Below are positions 10,510 through 23,094 of a stretch of 64,000 nt of DNA, in pieces. The number at the start of each line of letters is the position of its first letter. Position 1 is the first letter of the stretch. A program made the translations under genes and the position numbers. The stretch comes from Alteromonas sp. IB21. GTDB taxonomy: Bacteria; Pseudomonadota; Gammaproteobacteria; Enterobacterales; Alteromonadaceae. Location: positions 1 through 64,000 of the forward strand of contig NZ_JAEFCD010000028.1 of the NCBI RefSeq assembly GCF_016405965.1, in the 5' to 3' direction. Below the pieces are notes generated by a model. It saw nothing but the letters and a program-made list of their open reading frames with translations, did not search any database and was not told the DNA's origin.

Positions 10510-11841
10510 ATGCAAATTGAGCAGCAGTTAGGCGACATTCAAAATGTCGTAGATGATGTACTAAAATTAGCCCTTTCTAAAGGCGCGACCCAAGCCGAAG
10601 CCAGCATGTCTAAAGTGCAGGGCATCGCCGTATCTTCACGTATGCAAGAAGTTGAAAACGTTGAGTTTACTAACGACGGCGGCTTAGGAATAAGCGTATA
10701 TGTGGGTAAGCGTAAAGGGAGCGCGTCTACCGCAGATTTAAGTAAAGCGGCACTGACGTTAGCGGTAGAAAAGGCCGTAGATATTGCACGCTATACCAGT
10801 GAAGATCCGTGCACAGGGTTAGCGGATGCAGACCTTATTGCGACAGAATTTCCTGATTTAGACTTATATCACCCAGAAGAGCTTGATACTGAGAAAGCGA
10901 TAAAGATCGCCATTGAGGCTGAAACGGCAGCAATGAATTACGATCCGCGCATTACGAATTCAGATGGCGCATCGTATAACGCAAATATGGGCATGCGCGT
11001 GTACGGTAATACCCATGGTATAAACGCAGGTTATCCAAGCAGCCGTTATTCACTAAGTTGTATGGTTATTGGCGCACAAGATGGCGATATGCAGCGTGAC
11101 TATGCCTACACGGTGAGTCGCAAAGCAGCACTGCTTCAATCGGCAGCCTCGGTAGGTATCGATGCAGCAAAAGCTACGGTCGACCGTTTAGGTGCACGTA
11201 AAATCAATACTGCGAATGTACCTGTGCTTCTGCATCGCGACATCGCGTCGAGCCTGTTTGGACATTACGTGGGCGCAATTAGTGGCGGTAGTCTGTATCG
11301 ACGTTCTAGCTTCTTACTAGACAGTTTGGGTAAGCAGGTTTTCCCCGAATGGCTTTATATTGAAGAGCGCCCATTTGTTAAAGGAGGCCTGGCAAGTTCA
11401 AGCTTCGACAACGAAGGCGTAGCATGTTCTGACATGACCATTGTTGAAGCAGGGCAGTTAGCGACATACCTTTATACCACTTACTCATCGCGCAAGCTTA
11501 ACACTCGGTCGAATGGACATGCGGGTGGTATTCATAACTGGTTGGTGGGTGATACAGGTCATAGTGACGCTGACTTGCTTAAAGAAATGGGAACCGGGCT
11601 TTTCGTCACCGAACTTATGGGGCAAGGCGTTAACGGCGTAACGGGGGATTATTCCCGTGGTGCGGCAGGCTATTGGGTTGAAAATGGTATCATCCAATAT
11701 CCAGTGCACGAGGTAACCATTGCCGGAAACCTGAAAGACATGTTTAAAGGCATTGTAGCGATTGGCGCTGAAAAAGACGTGCGCGGCAGCGTGCAGACGG
11801 GTTCGGTGCTTATTGACCAAATGAAAATAGCGGGAAGTTAG
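10510..11841 (+). CDS. pmbA: Metalloprotease subunit PmbA (TldE)
   Basis: PmbA/TldE is the non-metal-binding partner of TldD and forms the heterodimeric protease that takes unfolded peptides into its cavity. The 443 residues (E. coli 450) show the TldE-type fold, including the conserved RSSFLLDSLG and NTRSNGHAGGIHNW stretches in the C-terminal half, and lack the HExxxH motif present in TldD, as expected. Its ATG follows the divergent darP promoter region by 72 bases, and no strong ribosome site is visible. Confidence 0.94.
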   Translation: MQIEQQLGDIQNVVDDVLKLALSKGATQAEASMSKVQGIAVSSRMQEVENVEFTNDGGLGISVYVGKRKGSASTADLSKAALTLAVEKAVDIARYTSEDPCTGLADADLIATEFPDLDLYHPEELDTEKAIKIAIEAETAAMNYDPRITNSDGASYNANMGMRVYGNTHGINAGYPSSRYSLSCMVIGAQDGDMQRDYAYTVSRKAALLQSAASVGIDAAKATVDRLGARKINTANVPVLLHRDIASSLFGHYVGAISGGSLYRRSSFLLDSLGKQVFPEWLYIEERPFVKGGLASSSFDNEGVACSDMTIVEAGQLATYLYTTYSSRKLNTRSNGHAGGIHNWLVGDTGHSDADLLKEMGTGLFVTELMGQGVNGVTGDYSRGAAGYWVENGIIQYPVHEVTIAGNLKDMFKGIVAIGAEKDVRGSVQTGSVLIDQMKIAGS

Positions 11842-11916
11842 GCACCCAGTCCTTATACTCTGCCGACTTGCTCCACCCTTATATCTTCAGCGTTGCATCG
11901 CGATAGATATAGCCTG

Positions 11917-12786
11917 TTAGCTCACCGATGATTGTTCGTTCACGTTGCGAAACTCGGTGGGCGACATGCCGGTAGACTTCTTGAAGCGCTTTGAGAACGT
12001 AAACACATTTGCATAGCCGACGTAGCTAGCGATATAGGATACTGGCCATTGGGTACTTAGCAGTAGGCTTTTTGCCCGCGCCATGCGCAGGTGGATGACG
12101 TGCTGTTTCGGACTTCTTCCATAGATTTGTAGACACAGTCTATGAAGGTGTGGTGATGAATAATGAGCTTTTTCACTCAAGCTTTTAATATCCCAGTCAA
12201 ACTGCAATTGTTTATCTACAGCAGAAAATAGGCTGTTCAGTCTGTTTATTTGACGTCTCTCCTTTTGCTCACCCGTTTGACATGCCCCGAGCTGTTTCTC
12301 AATAATAGCGTAGAGGTATTTTGATGCTATTTGCATCGCTGCCTGTCTGCTCTCGACATCACGCTCCAAATACAATAGCTCCATAGCGTGATGCAGTCCT
12401 TCTAAAGCCGCATTGTCTACAACTGCTGCGCCGCCTTTTCCGAGCGGTTTCCAGCGTTCAGTGTCCGCGAGATTGAGCCAAATGATGTCCCACTGCTCAC
12501 TTATGATAGATACCTCAAAACTCTGGTTAGCAGGCAAAATCATGAGCTGTCCCTCAGATAACTGCCTATTTCTACATGGCGTACGAAATACACCTTGCCC
12601 GTTAAGACTGTAAAACAAGGTATGGTTAGGGGGCGAGACGCGTCCAACCGTATAATTGCCTGATAAATTAGAGCATCCAGCAAGCTCTATCTCCAGCTCA
12701 CTGATTTCTGGTACATTACTGCTATCGATGAAGCGTTCAAAGCAGCTTGGCCCTATGTCTACAATATCTTTGAAACTAGGTTGCAT
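11917..12786 (-). CDS. AraC-family transcriptional regulator
   Basis: This 289-residue protein has an N-terminal cupin-like sensing domain (about residues 30-150) and a C-terminal pair of helix-turn-helix motifs (about 185-280) ending in the AraC signature around SYIASYVGYANVFTFSKRF. It is transcribed divergently from lacZ with a 103-base gap, so it is the obvious candidate regulator of lacZ. That is inferred from position; the effector is unknown. Confidence 0.9.
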   Translation of the reverse strand: MQPSFKDIVDIGPSCFERFIDSSNVPEISELEIELAGCSNLSGNYTVGRVSPPNHTLFYSLNGQGVFRTPCRNRQLSEGQLMILPANQSFEVSIISEQWDIIWLNLADTERWKPLGKGGAAVVDNAALEGLHHAMELLYLERDVESRQAAMQIASKYLYAIIEKQLGACQTGEQKERRQINRLNSLFSAVDKQLQFDWDIKSLSEKAHYSSPHLHRLCLQIYGRSPKQHVIHLRMARAKSLLLSTQWPVSYIASYVGYANVFTFSKRFKKSTGMSPTEFRNVNEQSSVS

Positions 12787-12847
12787 AGGTGTCTATTGAT
12801 AGTTTTGGATAAATAGATGAAAGATTAGAGCATAAAGGATTTACTGA

Positions 12848-16009
<3,162 letters not shown>

Positions 16010-16096
16010 CTTAATAGGTATGTATTGAACTGCAATGTGCAAAGCTCTATCGCGTAAGCCCGCTAACGTGAAATATAGCTCCTTAACGTTTACCTA

Positions 16097-16126
16097 TAAA
16101 AAAGCCGCTACGTTTTGTAGCGGCTT
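16097..16126 (-). terminator. Terminator of arcA (facing lacZ)
   Basis: A perfect 10-bp stem (AAGCCGCTAC at 16102-16111 and its complement at 16117-16126) with a 5-base loop has an A-run on its left side, giving a U-run for minus-strand transcripts. It ends arcA and could slow read-through from lacZ. Confidence 0.85.
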
Positions 16127-16158
16127 CTTGCAGATTCAATACTGGCAAAGGTATTAAC

Positions 16159-16866
16159 TTAGCCGTCAACTTGCCCACAGAAACGGTAGCCTTCACCGTG
16201 AATAGTTACGATCAATTCTTCATCTGTAGGATCTGATTCAAAGTGCTTACGAATTCGGCGAATGGTTACGTCTACCGTGCGGTCATTAGGGCGCAGTTCG
16301 CGGCCTGTCATTTCCATAATAAGCTGTTCGCGGGTAAGGATCTTACCTGGGTTACTAAGGAAAAGGTGAAGAGCACGGAACTCACTGCGTGGTAAACGGA
16401 ATTCTTTGCCGTTAGGAGAAATCAATGAGCGACTATCGCCATCAAGTGTCCAGCCGTTAAAGCTTACGCGGCTTGGTAAATCGTCGTCTTCAGCAGAGTT
16501 AGTTGTGCGAGAGAGTAAGTTGCGTGCGCGAATAGTTAGCTCGCGAGGATTAAATGGTTTAGTCAAATAATCGTCTGCACCAATTTCTAGACCTAAAATA
16601 CGGTCAACGTCGTTGTCACGACCAGTAAGGAAAATTAAACCTACATTTTTACGGTCACGCACTTCGCGCGCTAAAATAAGGCCATTTTTCCCTGGAAGAT
16701 TAATATCCATAATCACCAAGTTAATAGCGTGATTCTCGAAGAAATCATGCATTTGATCACCATTTTCGGCTTCAAATACATTATACCCTTCCGCTTCAAA
16801 TAAACTCTTAAGCGTGGTACGGGTTACCACTTCGTCTTCAACAATTAACACATTTGGCGTCTGCAT
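16159..16866 (-). CDS. arcA: Aerobic respiration response regulator ArcA
   Basis: ArcA is an OmpR-type response regulator that represses aerobic respiratory genes when oxygen is low. The 235-residue protein is very similar to E. coli ArcA through the receiver domain: the phospho-acceptor Asp lies in [14 protein letters not shown], the Thr in FLTGRD and the Lys in [13 protein letters not shown]. The C-terminal winged helix (about residues 135-230) ends in the usual GxGYRF motif. No arcB-type hybrid kinase is in the window. The gene immediately upstream is a simple membrane histidine kinase transcribed in the same direction. Confidence 0.95.
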   Translation of the reverse strand: MQTPNVLIVEDEVVTRTTLKSLFEAEGYNVFEAENGDQMHDFFENHAINLVIMDINLPGKNGLILAREVRDRKNVGLIFLTGRDNDVDRILGLEIGADDYLTKPFNPRELTIRARNLLSRTTNSAEDDDLPSRVSFNGWTLDGDSRSLISPNGKEFRLPRSEFRALHLFLSNPGKILTREQLIMEMTGRELRPNDRTVDVTIRRIRKHFESDPTDEELIVTIHGEGYRFCGQVDG

Positions 16867-17020
16867 GGCGTTCTATACTCTTTCTAAAATACGATTTAAG
16901 CAACTAACTGGTTAAATTTTAATATTCATACACTTGATTGCAAGTAACTTGTGAATATTCTTAACAGCAAAATATTGGGGTTAGCCAATAGAAATCAAGA
17001 AAAGTTCATACTTTATACAA

Positions 17021-18667
17021 CTATTCTGAGGTTTTCGCATTAACAACGGGGAATACAATTACAAATTCCACCCCTTCGCCTTCCTCACTGGTTATCGATA
17101 TCGAACCTTTGAGGGCCTGCGTCACCAAGTTGTAAACTAAGTGCATGCCTAATCCTGAACCGCCCTGGCCTCGTTTCGTTGTCACGAAGGGGTCGAATAT
17201 TCGCTTGCGAATCTCAGGAGGAATGCCTTTACCGTTATCGGTATAAACAAGCTTGAGTTTATTGTCACTAACTAACTCGGCACTAATATCAATTGTGCCT
17301 TCTTCCATTGATTCAAACCCGTGAATAACTGAATTCATAATTAAGTTAATCAAGATTTGATTTATTGGGCCAGCCTTCGTTTCAACGTTTAAGGTAGGGT
17401 CGCAATTTACGTTGATGTTGTGTTTTAATTTTTTTAGTCGAGGCTGCAATGACAGTAGTATCTCATTAACTAGCTGTACAACGCAAAAACTTCGACTAGA
17501 TTCTGACGTTTGATCCACCGCTACTTGCTTAAAACTACTAATTAGTTCTGCTGCTCGGTTCAAATTACGGTAAATGATGTTCAGATTTTCTTTGCTTTCA
17601 TCTAAAAAGCGCTTCATTGCGCTAGCCTTCAACGTTTTGTTGTCGAAGTCTTTCTGGATAACCTCAAGCCTATCCAACATCATGGTCGAAGCTGTAACGC
17701 CTAAGCCAATTGGCGTGTTTACTTCGTGGGCCACACCCGCAACCATATCGCCAAGGGACGCCATTTTTTCATTCTGTACTATTTGTCGCTGGAATTGATG
17801 AAGCTTCTCTAGCGTTTGGATCAGCTCTTGGTTTGCATCTTTTAGCGCGGTAGTTCGATGACTCACCATATCTTCAAGGCTAGCATTGAGCTTTCTGTGC
17901 TGCTCTTCGGCTTGTCGCTGCTTCTGCATATACTCTTGCATGCGAAAAAGCATCACATTTACCGCGTCAGCCAGTATATCAAGCTCACGAATGCTAGAGC
18001 GTTCAGCGCGGGCTGAATAATCCCTCTGTCGAGATGTACGCTGTAAGAAGCTTGCAATATCTTCTACAGGGCCAGTGACAACACGCTGTAAGCGCACTGC
18101 TGAATAGAAGCTAATGGCAAGCAGTAAAAGTGCAACCGCTATGTTGAGCCAAATTGACTCTCCTACGAGGTCATTGAAGTTATCTGATGACACTCGCAAA
18201 TATATCCAGCCTAGCTGAATATTGGCGTCATTGTCGAAGACTTTGGCACTGAGTTCAAAATATTGACCGTTGTCTGCAAACTGAGGCGTCATAAAAAGGG
18301 GGGCTAGCTGGCCTTCTTTGCCGCCAAGCAATAGCTCTCCTTCTCTATTATAAGAGGCAAATATCTGAGGCTCCGCTGATTTGCTTTGTAATTTATATAC
18401 GTGGGCGTTCAAAACGAGTTCTGCCGCGCTTAGATTGCTTAAAGCACTTTCAATGCGCTCAGGTGTTTCATCATAAAGATAGGTAGAAGCACTTTTCGCT
18501 ACTAGCTTTGCGAGCATGATCGCGTTAGATTCAAGCTCATTTCGGTATGTTTCAATTTGTGTATAAACAGCGAGCGTTGACAAAATGGCAAGTGAAAACG
18601 TAGTAATTGACATTACTACCCAAAGAAAAAGACTTCTTATAGAAAGCTTAACTGCGTTATCTGTCAT
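17021..18667 (-). CDS. Membrane sensor histidine kinase (HAMP, HisKA, HATPase)
   Basis: This protein carries two membrane segments (about residues 10-35 and 170-192) enclosing a roughly 130-residue periplasmic sensor domain, then a HAMP linker, a coiled coil at about 245-300, a HisKA-type dimerisation helix with the phospho-His in GVAHEVNTPIG, and an ATPase domain with visible N, G1 (DNGKGIP) and G2 (GGSGLGMHL) boxes. The frame opens from a TTG at 18709; I prefer the ATG at 18667 (548 residues), which sits just before the first membrane segment. It lies 154 bases upstream of arcA on the same strand. It lacks the receiver and Hpt domains of ArcB, so a partnership with ArcA is possible but unproven. 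Confidence 0.88.
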   Translation of the reverse strand: MTDNAVKLSIRSLFLWVVMSITTFSLAILSTLAVYTQIETYRNELESNAIMLAKLVAKSASTYLYDETPERIESALSNLSAAELVLNAHVYKLQSKSAEPQIFASYNREGELLLGGKEGQLAPLFMTPQFADNGQYFELSAKVFDNDANIQLGWIYLRVSSDNFNDLVGESIWLNIAVALLLLAISFYSAVRLQRVVTGPVEDIASFLQRTSRQRDYSARAERSSIRELDILADAVNVMLFRMQEYMQKQRQAEEQHRKLNASLEDMVSHRTTALKDANQELIQTLEKLHQFQRQIVQNEKMASLGDMVAGVAHEVNTPIGLGVTASTMMLDRLEVIQKDFDNKTLKASAMKRFLDESKENLNIIYRNLNRAAELISSFKQVAVDQTSESSRSFCVVQLVNEILLSLQPRLKKLKHNINVNCDPTLNVETKAGPINQILINLIMNSVIHGFESMEEGTIDISAELVSDNKLKLVYTDNGKGIPPEIRKRIFDPFVTTKRGQGGSGLGMHLVYNLVTQALKGSISITSEEGEGVEFVIVFPVVNAKTSE

Positions 18668-18779
18668 ATCCGTTTCGCATACAATCCGTGCACGACTTCC
18701 ATCAATCAATAGTGGCGCATTATTATGTAAAAGGAAAGACGCGCATAAACAATAATTAATATGACAAAAGCAGCAAACC

Positions 18780-20198
18780 TCAAAGAGACTCGTAAAGCTG
18801 TTGATAGTCTTTTGCTGCGGCCTCCCATGTGAAGCGTGTTCTCATTCCACGCAACTGCATGTCTCTGAATTTACTCTTATCTTCATAATAGGCAAGCAGT
18901 GCACGGCGAATACATGTCAAAAGTGCATAAGGCGTTGGATCGTCAAACACGAATCCAGTCCCATCTAGGTCATTGCTATGGTCGATAACAGTATCTTTTA
19001 AACCACCCACAGAGCGCACGATTGGAATGGTACCGTAGGCTAAGCTATACATTTGATTCAAGCCACAGGGTTCAAACTGAGATGGCATGAGGAAGAAGTC
19101 TGCCCCCGCCTCCACAAGGTGGGCGTGCTCTGAACTAAAACCGTTGATAAAAGCAAATTGGTCGGGATGCTGTTGGGCAAACTCACCTAAGTCCATGCAA
19201 ACTTTGGGATCACCTGTTCCTACAATAACCATTTGAACGTTGTGTTTTATGAGATCATCTAAAATTGGAAGAATATATCCGAAGCCTTTTTGTTCGGTAA
19301 GGCGGCAAACCATACCGATCAGCGGTACGTCAACTTTATCAGGTAAGCCAGATTTCTCCTGCAACACGCGTTTGCACGCTGTTTTCGCATGAAAGTTTTC
19401 GGTGCTGTAATTTTCGGGCAAAAAGGCATCTGTTTCTGGGTTCCATTGTGTATAGTCGCAGCCATTCAATATGCCGATTAAGTCCGATTGCCGTTTAACT
19501 AAACGTTCATGAAGCCCATGGCTACCCAAGTCGGTGAGTAACTCTTTGGCATAATTTGGGCTAACCGTTGTGATTTTTGTGGCAAACTCAATGCCGCTTT
19601 GGAGCATATTGATATACCCGCCATGCACTTGATGAGAAATATCGGGATGATGACGAAGGTATGGAATAGTATCGAGTTTATGCACCCCTTGGAAAGCCGC
19701 ATTATGAATTGTGAATACAGTAGCAGTATCTTTAAAATAGCCCGATTTTTCGTGGGTCAGCAAGAACGGCAGCATTGCCGTGTGCCAGTCATGGCAGTGA
19801 ATCACATCGGGTTGCTTATCGATAGCTTTTAACGTTTGCAGGACTGCACCGCTAAAGAAACTAAATCGTTCCCCGTTATCATCGTAGGCATCAAATGCGT
19901 TAGCATAAAGTCCTTCTCGCATAAAATGCTCGGGTGAGTCGATGAAATAAATAGGAATATCATGCCACTGCAAATGGCGAATATTAAAATGGTAAACTTG
20001 GCCTTCAGTGAACAAGGTTTGCTGTTCTGTTATTGTGGCTAGATTAAGCTGTTCGTCCAGTACACGATAATAGGGCATCACAATAGTAATGTCCTCGCCT
20101 AGCGCGCGAAGTGCAAGAGGAAGGGCTTTACCCACATCTGCAAGGCCGCCGGTTTTCACCAGTTCTTCAACTTCCGAAATAGCAAATACAATATTCAC
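18780..20198 (-). CDS. glgA: Glycogen synthase (ADP-glucose type)
   Basis: GlgA transfers glucose from ADP-glucose to growing alpha-1,4-glucan chains. The GT5 signature VKTGGLADV at the N-terminus binds the ADP-glucose phosphate, and the C-terminal Rossmann half has the FEPCGLNQMYSLAYG nucleotide-sugar motif. The frame extends to a GTG at 20231, but a GTG at 20198 has GGGAGAG upstream and puts NIVFAISE at the N-terminus as in other GlgA proteins, giving 472 residues. No other glycogen gene is nearby, so this is a detached glgA. Confidence 0.93.
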   Translation of the reverse strand: MNIVFAISEVEELVKTGGLADVGKALPLALRALGEDITIVMPYYRVLDEQLNLATITEQQTLFTEGQVYHFNIRHLQWHDIPIYFIDSPEHFMREGLYANAFDAYDDNGERFSFFSGAVLQTLKAIDKQPDVIHCHDWHTAMLPFLLTHEKSGYFKDTATVFTIHNAAFQGVHKLDTIPYLRHHPDISHQVHGGYINMLQSGIEFATKITTVSPNYAKELLTDLGSHGLHERLVKRQSDLIGILNGCDYTQWNPETDAFLPENYSTENFHAKTACKRVLQEKSGLPDKVDVPLIGMVCRLTEQKGFGYILPILDDLIKHNVQMVIVGTGDPKVCMDLGEFAQQHPDQFAFINGFSSEHAHLVEAGADFFLMPSQFEPCGLNQMYSLAYGTIPIVRSVGGLKDTVIDHSNDLDGTGFVFDDPTPYALLTCIRRALLAYYEDKSKFRDMQLRGMRTRFTWEAAAKDYQQLYESL

Positions 20199-20263
20199 AG
20201 GCGCTCTCCCAGAGCTTGATGCACAGTGCACTCATTATGTTAGGCCATAAGGTTAGAACAGCA

Positions 20264-20296
20264 TAAAAAGCCATCAAGCAGAGAATGCAATGGCTT
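20264..20296 (-). terminator. Possible terminator of rsmC
   Basis: On the minus strand a 7-bp stem (AAGCCAT / ATGGCTT; plus-strand positions 20268-20274 and 20290-20296) with a 15-base loop is followed by a short U-run. It lies between the rsmC stop and the glgA start. The large loop makes it only a moderate candidate. Confidence 0.4.
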
Positions 20297-20310
20297 CAAC
20301 ATCAGCTGGA

Positions 20311-20327
20311 TGTGCTAAATTAGCACA
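20311..20327. promoter_or_regulatory. 17-bp palindrome upstream of glgA
   Basis: TGTGCTAA and its exact complement TTAGCACA flank one central A. There is no U-run after it on either strand, so it looks more like a protein-binding site than a terminator. It lies about 110 bases upstream of the glgA start, after the rsmC stop. The binding protein is unknown. Confidence 0.4.
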
Positions 20328-20345
20328 AGCTTATAGCTTTTTTAA

Positions 20346-21428
20346 TTACAAGACAGCCTGATAGACAGAAAATTGTGAGGTTTGTGCTGTTGTATAAACC
20401 GTTTGAAAATGTTCTGACAGTAACCCGGGGTAGGGTAAAAAGCGGTTGGCAACCATTTGCATCGTACCACCGCGAGATAAGCAGGCCTTCGCATCAGATA
20501 TAAAACGTTTAGTCACCGTGTAGTCTGTTTTTACACCGGTATGAAACGGTGGATTGGTTACGATGTGCTGTACTCTTTGGGAAAAGCCATGCAAGCCATC
20601 AGCAGCATACAAGGTTGCAGACAACTGATTTTCCGCAAGCGTCAGCGCACTACAGTAAAGCGCCAGCGCGCTTACATCAGTGAGGTGTAGCTTTAAATGC
20701 GGATATTTCAGCATAATGTAACTGGCTATGACCCCCGCACCACAAGCGAAATCTAGTATTTCGCCACTAAGCGATGACGAAAGTTTTTCTAAAAGTAACG
20801 CTGTACCTGCATCTAGCTCTTTATAGCTAAAAACACCAGGCATTGTGGCCACATGCCAAGATGTGCCTTCAACCTTGTAGGTGTTCATTTCCACCCAGGC
20901 ATCGACTTCAAACGCGATATGAGGTTCATCAACAACTACGGTAATAAGGCTACAGTGACGTGCCGAATCCACTTTTTGTGTCGCACCGTACTGTTGCATT
21001 AATTTAGCCGCGCTTTTTATACCGCCTTTATTTTCTCCTACAACATGGATTCGACCATGTTGACCCACCATACCTGCAGCCATTCTTAACAACATCTGAA
21101 AATGCGTTTTTGCTTTGGGTAAGAAAATCATCACGTCAGTATGTGATTTTTCAAGTGTCACAAAAGGCGCGAATATATGAGTATGATTACCAACTTTCTG
21201 TGTTACCTCAAAACCTTTTTGGTTAATGTCTCTGCTATCAAATGACGCTGATGGAATAACCCGCACAGACTCTGAAAATACATCAAAATACTGATGAACA
21301 ACGGTAACGTCTTGAGACTTTAAACTGTCAAGAAAGTAAGCGTCAGAAGGGTTAATAAACGCCCACTCGCCTTCATCAAAAAGCGCGATATTACGATCTA
21401 ATAGCTGGCTCTGAGGAGATAAAATCAT
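20346..21428 (-). CDS. rsmC: 16S rRNA (guanine-1207-N2) methyltransferase RsmC
   Basis: RsmC methylates G1207 of 16S rRNA on the assembled 30S subunit using S-adenosylmethionine. The 360-residue protein has the tandem arrangement of the family, with a degenerate N-terminal methyltransferase-like half and an active C-terminal half carrying the SAM-binding DFACGAGV motif and the guanine-N2 signature NPPFHTG. E. coli RsmC is 343 residues. The start codon overlaps the trmB stop codon by one base, so the two RNA methyltransferases are translationally coupled. Confidence 0.9.
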   Translation of the reverse strand: MILSPQSQLLDRNIALFDEGEWAFINPSDAYFLDSLKSQDVTVVHQYFDVFSESVRVIPSASFDSRDINQKGFEVTQKVGNHTHIFAPFVTLEKSHTDVMIFLPKAKTHFQMLLRMAAGMVGQHGRIHVVGENKGGIKSAAKLMQQYGATQKVDSARHCSLITVVVDEPHIAFEVDAWVEMNTYKVEGTSWHVATMPGVFSYKELDAGTALLLEKLSSSLSGEILDFACGAGVIASYIMLKYPHLKLHLTDVSALALYCSALTLAENQLSATLYAADGLHGFSQRVQHIVTNPPFHTGVKTDYTVTKRFISDAKACLSRGGTMQMVANRFLPYPGLLSEHFQTVYTTAQTSQFSVYQAVL

Positions 21429-22192
21429 TACTTAGTACGCTCGAAAATTAAGTCCCATACGCCATGGCCTAACTTTTGGCCACGAGTTTCAAACTTGGTG
21501 ACAGGGCGGTAGTCAGGACGAGGTACATAGTCGCCATCTGTCGCAGTGTTGATGTAACCGTTGGCGTTTTTCATGACTTCAGCCATGTGCTCTGCGTATT
21601 GCTCCCAGTCAGTTGCCATATGAAAGCAGCCGCCAATGGCTAATTTAGTACGAACTAATTCAACAAATTCAGGTTGTACAATACGGCGCTTGTGGTGGCG
21701 CTTTTTGTGCCATGGATCTGGGAAAAATAGTTGGAGGCGAGATAATGAGCCGTCTGGGATCATGTTTTTCAGCACTTCAACCGCGTCGTGATCCATTACG
21801 CGTAAATTTTCAACGCCTTGCTCGCTAGCATCGGATAAACACGCGCCAACGCCAGGTCGATGCACTTCAATGCCAATAAAGTCTTTTTCAGGGGCATTCG
21901 CGGCCATTTCAACTAATGATTTGCCCATGCCGAAGCCAATTTCAACCACAACAGGCGCACTTCGACCAAATACCTCTGACAACGACAGCTGTGTGTCCAT
22001 ATAGTCAATGCCTTTGGTTGGCCAGTGATCTGCCAATGCTTTTTCTTGTGCTTTCGTAAGTCTGCCTTCGCGTTTTACGAAGCTTTTTACTTTGCTTACG
22101 TATACTCCGGCGGCTTCAGCTTCCGCCTGACTTTTGAATTGCCTCATTTGCAATGCCTTTCTAACCCAATTTTCTGGTGGCGCATTATCCAC
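21428..22192 (-). CDS. trmB: tRNA (guanine-46-N7)-methyltransferase TrmB
   Basis: TrmB forms m7G at position 46 of many tRNAs. The SAM-binding motif [10 protein letters not shown] and the family signature [12 protein letters not shown] are clear, and the C-terminal [15 protein letters not shown] segment is typical. The 254-residue frame starts with GTG at 22192. It reads into rsmC with a one-base overlap and lies 46 bases after the alpha/beta hydrolase gene on the same strand, suggesting a three-gene operon. Confidence 0.94.
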   Translation of the reverse strand: MDNAPPENWVRKALQMRQFKSQAEAEAAGVYVSKVKSFVKREGRLTKAQEKALADHWPTKGIDYMDTQLSLSEVFGRSAPVVVEIGFGMGKSLVEMAANAPEKDFIGIEVHRPGVGACLSDASEQGVENLRVMDHDAVEVLKNMIPDGSLSRLQLFFPDPWHKKRHHKRRIVQPEFVELVRTKLAIGGCFHMATDWEQYAEHMAEVMKNANGYINTATDGDYVPRPDYRPVTKFETRGQKLGHGVWDLIFERTK

Positions 22193-22238
22193 TTACCCAC
22201 GGCTTATGCAACGCTAGAGTGGTAAAAATGCTGTAATT

Positions 22239-22943
22239 TTATACGCCAATTTGTTTGGCAATAATAGATGCAACCGCTTTAGTTTGCTCAAGTACCAGCA
22301 TATGCCCCGCATCACTGATAGTGTGGAACGTGGCTTTTGGTAGCGAGCCTTTGAGCTGCTGTATCGCTTGTGCTGGCGCAATCGCGTCTTGCTGGGCGGT
22401 AATAAACGTCACTGGCGCATTGATCTTTGCCAGCGCATCAACGGTACTTTCTCGTGGCGTAGTGGCGAGTGTATGATTAAGTAAGGTTGTTTTACCTAAA
22501 TCCTGTGCCATAGATTTCACAACGCCCGCCACATTTTCATCCTTCAAACGAGAAGGGTGTATAAATCGCGAAAGATAAGCATCATTGTCGGGTTTAAAGT
22601 TTCCTTGCTTAAGCATAGTGGTCAGTTGTTTACGCTTGGCAATTTCTTCTTTCGACAACCCTTGTGGGTTGTAACCGATTAACGTTACCGAGGCGATATT
22701 GGCAGGATTGCGCTGTGCCACTAAGGCGGCTATAAATCCACCCATGGAGTAACCTACAAGGTGCACTTTTTCATTTTCAAGAATACGATCTTCGCTTAGT
22801 GCCAGCATTTCCTCCTGTGATGCTGCCCATTGAAGCGGTACATAGCGACGCTGCGCGATAGTTAAAGTGCGCCAAAGTGGCATAAAAATGCGTTCGTCGC
22901 AAAGTGTACCGGGAAAAAACAAAACAGGGTGCTGCACAGACAC
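22239..22943 (-). CDS. Alpha/beta hydrolase
   Basis: This 234-residue protein has an alpha/beta-hydrolase fold. The nucleophile elbow is GYSMGG near residue 66, the acid Asp is probably in ITAQQDAIAP near 186, and the catalytic His is in DAGHML near 212. It starts with GTG preceded by AAGGAG. The substrate is unknown; small carboxylesterases and MhpC/BioH-like hydrolases share this plan. It lies upstream of trmB on the same strand. Confidence 0.82.
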   Translation of the reverse strand: MSVQHPVLFFPGTLCDERIFMPLWRTLTIAQRRYVPLQWAASQEEMLALSEDRILENEKVHLVGYSMGGFIAALVAQRNPANIASVTLIGYNPQGLSKEEIAKRKQLTTMLKQGNFKPDNDAYLSRFIHPSRLKDENVAGVVKSMAQDLGKTTLLNHTLATTPRESTVDALAKINAPVTFITAQQDAIAPAQAIQQLKGSLPKATFHTISDAGHMLVLEQTKAVASIIAKQIGV

Positions 22944-23094
22944 GTGTGCTCCTTAACAATAAACTGGCTGGTTACATGCTACCATAGCGCGCTTTTTAAT
23001 GAACGGTCGCTAAGCAGAAAACGACCAGGCGCTTTAAGTGAACAAGCATTATTAATAAACGACCGAACGGTATTCATTACTCATACAGATTATT

